A DNA stretch of 64,000 nt, taken from Liolophura sinensis (lineage: Eukaryota > Mollusca > Polyplacophora > Chitonida > Chitonidae). The stretch lies in contig NC_088302.1 in assembly GCF_032854445.1 (NCBI RefSeq), forward strand, positions 44,430,645 through 44,494,644, written 5' to 3'. Positions 55,480 to 64,000 of the stretch are shown one piece after another. The first letter of the stretch is position 1, and each line of letters opens with the position of its first letter. A program made the position numbers and the translations under genes. The notes below the pieces were generated by a model that saw nothing but the letters and a program-made list of their open reading frames with translations, did no database searches and was not told the origin of the DNA.

Positions 55480-56565
55480 GATCCGAGGTTCAATCCCGAA
55501 TCGAGTTATACACCAACCAAATAAAAAAAAATAAATAGGACTATTCGCCCCGGTACCAGTATTATGTTACCAGGTGTGACGTTATGTCTATGTCTTCGGC
55601 TGCGGCATGTCATTCCACTAGTCGGGCCAATTGGATTGTGTGGAATGCAGTCCGAAAACATTGTGTGTACTTGTAGGATTGTATGTCCATCTACAGTTTC
55701 GCGGGCCCGGTTTCCTCGCGAGAAGGAGGTAATAAATAACATATGATGCTAAATGGGTTAAATGCTGATTTTTGCCGATTCCTGAACTTTAAAGTACTAG
55801 AGGGCACTGAAACTACCATATTTGAAAGTTGTAAACACATACAGTGTGCTGATTTTTTTTTCCTGAAGAATTTCTTACACGTAATTTCTTAAAGCTATAT
55901 TTTTCATTTTTTACGCTAAAATCTTCTTTAATGCTTTTGTCACACCTGGGTTAAATTCGCTTTGTGTTCACCTCCAGTCACGGGACAAAAGAGTGTGCTG
56001 ATAATTGGCTCAAATCAGCTATGACATCACTGCAAAACTATGAATAGGTCGGTGAAAGCACGTGGGCTTGTTTACCTAAGGCCGTTGACAAAACATGTGA
56101 CGAAACACGTCAATCTTGATGACGTCTTCTGCAATGCCACTCTTGTTCATTGTTGTTACAGTGCTGTTTAAGTGAGGATAGGCAGTTGTTGTTTGGCAGT
56201 TGTATGTGCTAAGACGATGCCGGGAGGTTCGGTGAATGGTCGACCGTTCAGGGAAGGTCCCGACTCGTACAGCAGGACAGGAATACCATGGTAAACGACA
56301 GCAGTGTCTTTCAAAATGCTTTACCACTAGCAGGGGTTACCCAGAACCCAATTTTCGTTACCTTATTCTTGACTACAAATTATAATAATTTAAGACCTGT
56401 ACACTTTGTAAGATACAAACTTGGGGGCTACATGTGAGTTTTTTCATTTTATTCATGTGGAGATTTTTAAAGGAATTTACCAAAGCATATAAGATAAAAA
56501 CCATAAAAATAAAAACATAAAAACAACGCTCTACATGTACTGATAAATAACGCTACAAAACACGC
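55480..56565. other. Upstream of RBM41; unassigned
   Basis: An A-rich tail (55,520-55,540) closes the SINE. The rest has no recognised gene. The RBM41 promoter and 5' UTR should lie in or beyond this region, but no convincing element was found. Confidence 0.35.
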
Positions 56566-56566
56566 C

Positions 56567-56716
56567 TTGTACAACATCATTACTTGTTCATATATTCTTT
56601 GTACAACATCAACACTTGTTGGTGTATTCTTTGTACAACATCATCATAACTTGTTCATGCCTTCTTTGTACAACATCATTACTTGCTCACTTATTTTTTG
56701 TACAACCTCATTACAT
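56567..56716. repeat. ~35-bp repeat, five units
   Basis: tttgtacaacatcattactt with gttcatattc variants recurs five times upstream of the RBM41 ATG. A lone inverted match (atgatgttgtacac) follows at 56,780. Confidence 0.75.
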
Positions 56717-56883
56717 ATTACACAGTTGCCACATTGCGAGGTTAGGGAGGAAGTTCTCTCCAGAATCTTGCAAATAAGTAATGATGTTGTACACAATGCG
56801 TTATCACTAATTTAATGAAGCCGTTCCATCAGACCACATATGTCATTAAACCTATATACCTGTGTTGATTTGTAGCCAGTAAC

Positions 56884-59800
56884 ATGCTGAACATATCTTT
56901 CAGTGGTAACCCCAAACGTTTCCAGAGCAGAGAAGTGATCAAGATGGGAGTACAGAATCAAAATGCTCTATCCAGGTCCCTGATAGGACCCATAGAGGAC
57001 ATTGAAACAGAAAGTGATCGTCAACTTCAAAATCTTCTCCAGAAACAACTCCACACTGATATTACTATACAGGAGTAAGTATCAGGATGTTATTTCACTA
57101 ACAAATTTAAGCCATAATCCTGAAAGCTTAAGTACTAAGTCAAAGTGTTTATCTCGAGTCACAAAATATGGCTTAGGCAGTGTCAGTTCTTGAAACATTC
57201 ACTTGTCGTATTCTTTATAATTTAGGATCTGAGTTAAGACTTAAAACCTAAATAGAAAATGTTTGAAAGAAGAAAACAATTGCCAAAATGGAACTTGTAT
57301 CGTGTATGTATATCATGTCTTCTGTGTTTCAGACAATTTAATCAGCACAAGAAGTTTTCGGATGGAGTGTCACACTTTTCGTCAACTGACAGTCTATCAG
57401 GAACTGTCTCCTTGCAGGAATATAAGGGCCTTTCTCAGCTGGATGGCTATTTGGTAGAGCTGAAACAATGTGGTCTTACAGAGGAAGAGATTGAACTCAA
57501 ACTAGAGGATATGGGGCACTCTGTATGTTTTACCCTGTCACAATGGCAACACTTTCTGATGCACACATGTACACCCCAAGGGATAAGGGTTAATTTACAC
57601 ATGTACTTATTGCTGCACGTGTCTGTCTGCTGAGCAAAAATGTAGTCTTTGTAGTGCTTTCTGCTTCAGTAAAGATTTCGATTGTAGTTTTAAAACCTTT
57701 ATTTCGTTTCTTTCTTGTAAAATTTGCAGAAGAGTTGTGATTGCTTATTAAGGACTTATTAATATATATATGCAGAAAGCACCAAGTGTGTATGTATATA
57801 AGTTTTCTGAATATCTTCTACTGAAATTGCAAATTTATGCATTACTTGTGCAGCTTTTCCAGAGAGCTATAATTCACTTTTGTGAAAAAAAAGCAATGAC
57901 CTTTGACCTCATTTATGAATTGTGTACAGCTTTTTAAAATTATCTTATATCTCTGTTTTCAAGAAAAGTAAAAAGTTGCGTTTGAATCTTGAGCCTGGGG
58001 TTCGAGAAAGCAAACTTTTAGCAATTGGGAAGAAAATAGCTGCCAAAAAGAAGCAACTTGAAGAGGCTGATCATTTTGCTGGTGCTAAGAAGATGGGTCG
58101 GCACGAGATGGATCTTGAGAAAGCCATATCGCACAACAGTGACAGAGCCAAACTTCTCAGCTGTCTTCTAACAACATATAGCGACCATCATGCTGCAGCA
58201 AACTCAGATGACCCCATGGACCACTTACCTGAAATCCTAGAAGCAGTGACCAAACGAGGCCAAACTAAAGCTTCAAGAAGGAAGAGAAGACATGACCTGA
58301 AGGACAAAACTATATATGATGAAGGTGACGCATATATGACAGATCCCAGTGGTATATCTAATGAAAGAGACAGATCATCTTCACAGGAGGATATGTCTCC
58401 TGGATGTTCTACAAACTGTAGTGACATGCACATAATCTGTGAGAGCAAGGAAACAACAGAGAACAGTGCAGACAATGTTGTCAATGACAACAATGAACAA
58501 AGCTCTAACCTGAAATCTTTGAGCGGCAAAATAGATTCAATTCCTGAGGAAGAAATTATCAAGGAGCGCCTGACCATAGAAGACATTCAGCAGCTTACTA
58601 GGTTTAAGGACTATACACCTGGACATCCCACACAGGTGAGTGATGCTATTATCACTCAACTTCATGTACGGATCCCACACATGTGAGTGATCACATCATC
58701 ACAAAACTACACACAGAGATCCCACACATGTGAGTGATGACATTATAACAACTACATGTAGAGATTCCACACAGGTGAGCTATGACATTACCTCATAACT
58801 ACTTATAGAGATCCCACACAGGTGAGTTATGACATCATCACAAAACTACACACAGAGATCCCACACATGTGAGTGATCACATCATCACAAAACTACACAC
58901 AGAGATCCCACACATGTGAGTGATGACATTATAACACAACTACATGTAGAGATCCCACACAGGTGAGCTATGACATTACCTCATAACTACTTATAGAGAT
59001 CCCACACAGGTGAGTTATGACATGATCACAAAACTACACACAGATATCCCACTCATGCGAGTGATGACATTATAACACAACTACATGTAGAGATTCCACA
59101 CAGGTGAGCTATGACATTACCTCATAACTACTTATAGAGATCCCACACAGGTGAGTTATGACATCATCACAAAACTACACACAGAGATCCCACACATGTG
59201 AGTGATGACATTATAACACAACTACATCCAGAGATCCCACACAGGTGAGTGATGACATTACCTCATAACTAGTTATAAAGATCCCACACAGGTGAGTGAA
59301 GACATTATCTCACAACTACATGTAGAGATCCCACACAGGTGGGTGATGACAGTACCTCATAACCACTCATAGAGATTCCACATGGGTGAGTGATGACATC
59401 TCATGACTGCATGTAGAGATCCCACACAGGTGAGTGGTGACATTACCTCATAATTACTTATAGAGATTCCATACAGGTGGGTGATGACATCATCTCAACT
59501 ACATGTACAGATTCCACACATGTGAGTGATGACATCATCACAAAACTACACACAGAGATCCCACACATGTGAGTGATGACATTATAACACAACTACATGT
59601 AGAGATCCCACATAGGTGAGTGATGACATCATCTCAACTACATGTAGAGATTCCACACATGTGAGTGATGACATTATGTTACAACTACAGAGATCCCACA
59701 TGGGTGAGTGATGACAATACCTCATAACTACTCATAGAGATCCCACATAGGTGAGTGATGACATCTCATGACTGCATGTAGAGATCCACACAGGTGAGTG

Positions 59801-61050
59801 ATGACAGTTGTTTCACAACTACATGTAGAGATCCACACAGGTGAGTGATGACATTATCACACAACTGAGTCATGACATTATCACACAACTACATGTAGAG
59901 ATCCCACACAGGTGACTTAAAAAAAGGAAGTTGTAACTTCCTTGCTTGGCGTTCAACATGAAGGGGATAGTGCAACGACTGGTTAACCCATATCATTATG
60001 ATGGCTCGGGCGGGGCGACTTACTTGCCTTTTACAAGGCATCTCAGTGAAGCAGCACTAGATAAAAGAGTGCTGGAAATCCGTCCTGCAACGGAAGCACA
60101 TTACATGCATTCTAAGGATTCCTTCATTGTCATATGACTGAAAAATTTAAAGTACAAAGTTAAACCCCAAGCACTCATTTACTCACATTATCACAGACGA
60201 AGAACCCATGGAGATGACTGATTAGATACCTGTAATCCCTGGGGCTTGAGACCAGAATATAATTCATTCAAGCCTGGAAATAAGGCACTAAATAGTATTT
60301 GTCAGGGACCAACTGTTTGATGTCTTCTTTTGGTTCTCCTTGAAATCTTGCATTTTCTGACCTCTTAAAACGTGTTCCTTTGTATCATTGTGTTTTCTCT
60401 TCATTCATTCTATCAAGGTGTTGTACTTAAAGAATTTACCTGGGAAAGTATGTGAAGAAGATTTGATCCGATTATTCATCCGTTTTCAAAAAGTTGATGG
60501 CCCTAAGATCATCTTCAAGTTAATGAAAGGCCGAATGAAAGGGCAAGCATTCATTACTTTTGACAGTAAGTCACCATTGTTATTACTGTTGATTTGTCAG
60601 TGATCAGTGTTTGCAAGATAAATTAACAAACAGAGTCTGTATTAAGACTTCTTGCTTGACTAGCCTTAACCAGCTGTACAACACCCTTAATTGACTGAAT
60701 TTATTTATTTGATTGGTGTTTTGCGCTGTACTCAAAAATATTTCACTAAATACAAATTGACTGAATGTTAGCGATCAGACAAGAAAGAAGCCAGGGTGGT
60801 TTACTTCAGCCAAAAAATTCATTTGTTTAGTAATGGTAAACGTGTGGTAGTTTTATAGGATATGCCTTTCCATGTTCGAGTTATCTTATAAGATGGACGA
60901 TTCGCATGCACACACACTTCACCTGATCTCTCTTATGATGTTCCTTATTCTTCAGGTATAACCAGTGCCACGGAGGCTCTTCAGCTAGCCAACGGTTATA
61001 ACTTGAAAGGCAAACCAGTGATAATACAATATGGCAAAAAAATTTCCTAA
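56884..61050 (+). CDS. RBM41: RNA-binding protein 41 (minor spliceosome)
   Basis: Five coding exons with matching phases: to 57,074 (donor GA|gtaagt), 57,333-57,522, 57,964-58,635 (donor CAG|gtgagt), 60,418-60,565 (donor A|gtaagt) and 60,956-61,050 (TAA). Starting at ATG 56,884 gives 431 aa; starting at 56,944 gives 411 aa, close to the vertebrate length of about 413 as I recall it. Landmarks shared with vertebrate RBM41: IETESDRQLQNLLQKQL near the start, the RLTIEDIQQLTRFKDYTPG linker, then an RRM with RNP2 VLYLKNL and RNP1 KGQAFITF, ending NGYNLKGKPVIIQYGKK. The RRM resembles the C-terminal RRM of U11/U12-65K. RBM41 is reported to bind the minor-spliceosome snRNAs U12 and U6atac; this function is known for the family, not shown here. 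Exon 3 encodes most of a Lys- and acidic-rich middle region. A minisatellite begins at its donor. Confidence 0.92.
58622..59915. repeat. 47-bp minisatellite starting on the RBM41 exon-3 donor
   Basis: The unit contains gagatcccacacaggtgagt, gatgacattataacacaact and acatgta. About 27 units by length. Variants include cacatgtgagt, ggtgagctatg and acctcataactacttatag. The exon-3 end and donor (atcccacacag|gtgagtgatg) form part of unit 1, so about a dozen further units hold CACACAG|GTGAG. It fills most of intron 3. Confidence 0.93.
59940..60200 (+). mobile_element. Short interspersed repeat in RBM41 intron 3
   Basis: It runs from cttggcgttcaacatgaagg, through gctcgggcggggcgacttac and aaatccgtcctgcaacggaa, to gttaaaccccaagcactcat, followed by a short cattta-type simple tail. 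It looks like a non-autonomous element seen in mollusc genomes; the family was not identified. Confidence 0.5.
60692..60755 (-). mobile_element. SINE tail fragment in RBM41 intron 4
   Basis: Minus strand: tagtgaaatatttttgagta then cagcgcaaaacaccaatcaa and an AT tail. Confidence 0.7.
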
Positions 61051-61067
61051 CGCAGCATGAAAAAAAA

Positions 61068-61077
61068 AATAAATAAA
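61068..61077 (+). terminator. RBM41 polyadenylation signals
   Basis: Two AATAAA hexamers (61,068-61,073 and 61,072-61,077) lie 18-27 bases after the stop codon. A GT-rich stretch follows (gaccagtgattattgtttat). This implies a very short 3' UTR. Confidence 0.65.
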
Positions 61078-61204
61078 GGTTATTGCTTATGGAAGACCAG
61101 TGATTATTGTTTATAAATACGATCGTTGGCTTTATGCGGAAGACATGAAGTCAGAAGATGGAAGAGTTGTCTCCCTTGATCTGAACCTCCTGAATTACAG
61201 TTGT

Positions 61205-61690
61205 GTTTAGTGTTCAACGCCACGCTCAAGTATATTTAAACTACTTGTGGAAGAAAGAGGAGTGCTCGGATAAAACACCGCCCATTGGCAAGATTCTGAT
61301 AAACTTTCACACATGCGACGTACAGCTATATGTAAGCTCGCCATATTGGTAAAAGTCATGTGGTATTAAACCCACGTTTATGGTTGCAAACACAGGCGCT
61401 TGCGTCCAGTCCGTAAACACTATATATGTCCTATACCAAGCTCAAATACATATATAAAAGAAGTATATATATATGTAAGAGGCTGATGTAAGGCTTATAT
61501 AGGGATGTCGGAGGCTGGTATAGGGCATATATAAAGTTAAGGCACTGAATTCGGTGGGTTGCAAACATGTAACTGTGATTGGAGTCCAACTAAACCGATT
61601 AGAGTGTGAAAACGGCAACTCAACAATTTTCTCTCAAGCCCCTACAAATTGCTGGTCAAACGCCGGGTTTGACTGAAACCCGAACCACGC
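61205..61690 (-). mobile_element. Second-family SINE-like repeat, diverged
   Basis: gtgttcaacgccacgctcaa at the tail side and cacgcgtgttagcaattaaa at the head side match the order of the next element. The middle holds accgcccattggcaagattc and catatataaaag low-complexity sequence. Confidence 0.45.
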
Positions 61691-61704
61691 GTGTTAGCAA
61701 TTAA

Positions 61705-62010
61705 AAGGATATTTATTTATTTAATTTGTTTATTAACGCCAAACTCTAAGATGTCGGCCATTTCCATGGGTGGAAATATTGCCCGGTTTAAAACATTGAC
61801 ATTTGGCAAGTTACTGATAAACTTTCCCACATGTGACGCGCGCCATATTGGTAGAAGATAAGAGGTCTTCAGCAAACGTTAAACTGGGCAACACGGCGAC
61901 ACGTAGGGAAATCTACAAATTCCCTGCCCAAGGCCGGTTTGAATAAACCCGCACGTCGTGTGTCCTTGTGATTTGAAGGAGCTTAACCGCTCGCGGCGAT
62001 GGCCTAGGTG
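61705..62010 (-). mobile_element. Second-family SINE-like repeat
   Basis: It ends at its tail in atttatttatttaatttg and ttaacgccaaactctaagat. The core reads ccatgggtggaaatattgcc, and at the head cacgtcgtgtgtccttgtga leads to gcggcgatggcctaggtgt (A-box-like). It resembles the + element at 54.5 kb. Confidence 0.5.
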
Positions 62011-63960
62011 TTCGGCTTTCTCAGTAGTTGAAAATAATATGCCGATGTTTGACAACCATCACAAATTAACAAAATGTATATTTATGCTTGTTAAGACACA
62101 TAAAAGTCAGTTTGTATATTTGTAGTAGGGATATAGAGGGTCAGTCCGAACGTCAAACGCGAACTTGTTAAAGATGACCGTTTAATAATTATCACTGGAT
62201 ATCAGTTGATATATCTTTACAGGCGAATGTGCATCATGAATGACAAGAGTTTTCGGATTTGTAAGGGAAAACCGCGACTTATATTTGCACCGCCCGTTTT
62301 GTTGATTTTTTTTTAACCCTGCCGATGACATTTAGGTTTTTCGTTTTTTCGTACTAGAATTCAAAGAATATTTCACATATATAGTGTTTGTCAAGTCCAT
62401 CAACGGCCTGTCGGCTTAGAGACTTGACACTCAGAAGACAATATTACCGCTGTCCAGGCAGTGGTAAGTTCGAACCAAGTTGGTGCTAATTTTAGGCTAG
62501 TTCGTTCCTCAGCGGAGTTTATACGCATCGGCTGTAAACCATCCAACATTGCTGATTAGCTACTTTCTACATGTACTTTGATTGTATCGCTCGTCCTATA
62601 TGAGTGTCGTTCTTACACCTCATCTTTTGTTCCAGAAAGCTTTCTACGGTTAATTCTAATTTGAACTTTTTAGCATGGTACATGTAGTTACAATCAACTT
62701 AATGCAGCTTTGTAGCACCATGACAAACGAATTCACTCATGTTCACGTCAAAATCAAATCGATTGTATTGTAGCAACAAACTTTGGGACCAAAAACATGA
62801 TTTTGACATTGGCCTACTAGGGTGACGTAGACCTGTTGATTATTCCTTCTGAAGGATATGGGGATTCGTGTAAAATATGCGACACGAGCAGAACTGTTCG
62901 TAAAATCGTTCAGCGATGTGAGGCAGTATTGTTTCTTCACTGAGGAACAAGATACTGCATTGGCTGTTAGAATGAACACCTCTGTATGATAGTATGTGGA
63001 AAGTTAGTGGTTTTTCAAAGTTCGGCGTTTCCTTTTCACGTGATTATTGCACATGACTGTTTTTCTGCAGCTTAGTTACAAAGTATATACTGAACATGAA
63101 TGATACAAAACTCCAACCAACATCCACGAAAGAAAAATAATTGCATGCCAGGAATTTAAGCAAAAATGCATTCATGGGAATTTCGCTAAAACAATTTTCT
63201 GTTTGACCACCCGATACCCGCACCATATTGAGAGCATTAAACAGGACAAAGTTGAGTTGGAGTACAAGCCTTTTCATTTTGAATTTATACACACATATCA
63301 CAGATGAAGTAACTCAACATCCACCTAAATTAGTGTATACATGTAGGCTCAGAGTAACAACGTTTGTGACTTTTCGTTAGTGGGGCATAACTCCGTATAT
63401 ATATATATAGGTGCGCGAACCAATATCCCGAGGCACTCAAGCTTCGGGTTCAACCCCGGATTTGAAGAGGCAATTTGTAATTTTCACCACTTTAGTTCTG
63501 TGCTCAGCCTGGGTGACCGCTCTCGTGTTTCCATATTTTAGTTTTAAAGGGACATTTAAAAAGAAATGTTCAAAATTTCTGAATTGGTTCAGCTTAATAC
63601 AAAATTTAGTTGCATTTGACTCCTAACGAAATGCACTGGGCCCATATTTTTCAAATAATCTGGAGTAAAAGATCCAACAATCCAACGTAAAACAGTGTCA
63701 CAATGTTTTCGCCGTTGGCAATGTCTCTTATGTTCCTAAAGGTCACTTGTCTTTCATCTACATGACGTGAAAGTTTTTACGTCACACATGGTAGGAAACG
63801 TCTGATTTGTAAATTCTTGAGTATATGGCGTTAAGCAGTTACAAATGGAAAGCAAGTAAGCCCTAATTTCTGCAGGCATAATATACATTGTAGGAAGTGG
63901 CTCATTCCCGTATACTGTACATGTACATCTAATTGGTTCGATCAGGTTCAGTGTTTATGT
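62011..63960. other. Unassigned; no gene recognised
   Basis: AT-rich. Open frames at 62,743-62,979, 63,044-63,301 and 63,411-63,626 have no recognisable domain. A tRNA B-box-like cttcgggttcaaccccgg at 63,442-63,459 is an isolated SINE-head trace. Confidence 0.35.
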
Positions 63961-63978
63961 ATTAATGATCCCTGGAAT

Positions 63979-64000
63979 CCGTGGCCTAGTGGCAAGAGTT
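63979..64000 (+). mobile_element. Start of a tRNA-like SINE head, cut by window edge
   Basis: The last bases, ccgtggcctagtggcaagag, look like a tRNA/SINE A box. The B box would lie beyond the window. Confidence 0.4.

Noticed and set aside
55218-55493. Pro/His-rich minus frame
   Set aside because: It is the 27-bp array read antisense; the units encode nothing recognisable.
55385-55500. Functional tRNA gene
   Set aside because: A- and B-box-like parts exist, but no full cloverleaf could be folded and the sequence continues into a SINE-like A-rich tail.
57259-57332. Upstream ATG giving a longer RBM41 exon 2
   Set aside because: The segment precedes a good acceptor (ctgtgtttcag at 57,332), and only the sequence after it joins in phase with exon 1.
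58622-59915. Second possible CRISPR-like array
   Set aside because: The whole 47-bp unit is repeated, so there are no spacers; it is an intronic minisatellite.

Overview
This is eukaryotic nuclear DNA. It has spliced genes with GT-AG introns, tRNA-derived SINEs, LTR and non-LTR retrotransposons, PIF/Harbinger, Mutator-like and Polinton elements, and many minisatellites. The SINE family (a tRNA-like head, a conserved core and a tail ending near tattcttgagtacggcgtaaaa) and the style of the other elements suggest a marine lophotrochozoan, most likely a mollusc. That assignment is inference. Host genes are sparse and lie in a repeat-rich background.

Host genes. (i) A dispanin/CD225 (IFITM-like) cluster: a three-exon gene on + at 29,860-32,527 (169 aa); the two CD225 exons of a second gene on - at 51,334-51,477 and 36,897-37,040; an isolated CD225 exon on + at 17,756-17,884; and the last 16 bases of a further copy at the window start. 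(ii) RBM41, on + at 56,884-61,050 in five coding exons. It encodes a minor-spliceosome RRM protein of about 411-431 aa.

Layout. 1-6.9 kb: a duplicated CD225/SINE/gag segment, a decayed Gypsy pol, and a Mutator-like transposase facing a zinc-loop endonuclease-like gene. 7-12.8 kb: four successive satellite blocks. 12.8-17 kb: a decayed Gypsy LTR element on -. 17.7-19.2 kb: the second copy of the duplicated segment. 20-28.5 kb: a broken Polinton/Maverick carrying POLB, protease, capsid-type genes and a chromodomain integrase, with a 480-bp inverted repeat inside and beside it. 29.8-38.6 kb: the CD225 genes embedded in minisatellites. 39.9-43.2 kb: a LINE. 43.2-50.7 kb: two opposed Harbinger elements. 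52-56 kb: SINEs and a 27-bp array. 56.9-61.1 kb: RBM41. 61.2-64 kb: SINE remains.

The most notable pattern is where the minisatellites start. Three arrays begin on a gene signal: the 47-bp array on the RBM41 exon-3 splice donor, and the 46-bp and 21-bp arrays on the stop codons of two CD225 genes. A fourth 27-bp array expands the A-box part of a tRNA-like SINE head. Each repeat unit therefore carries a copy, often diverged, of a splice donor, a stop codon or a Pol III A box.
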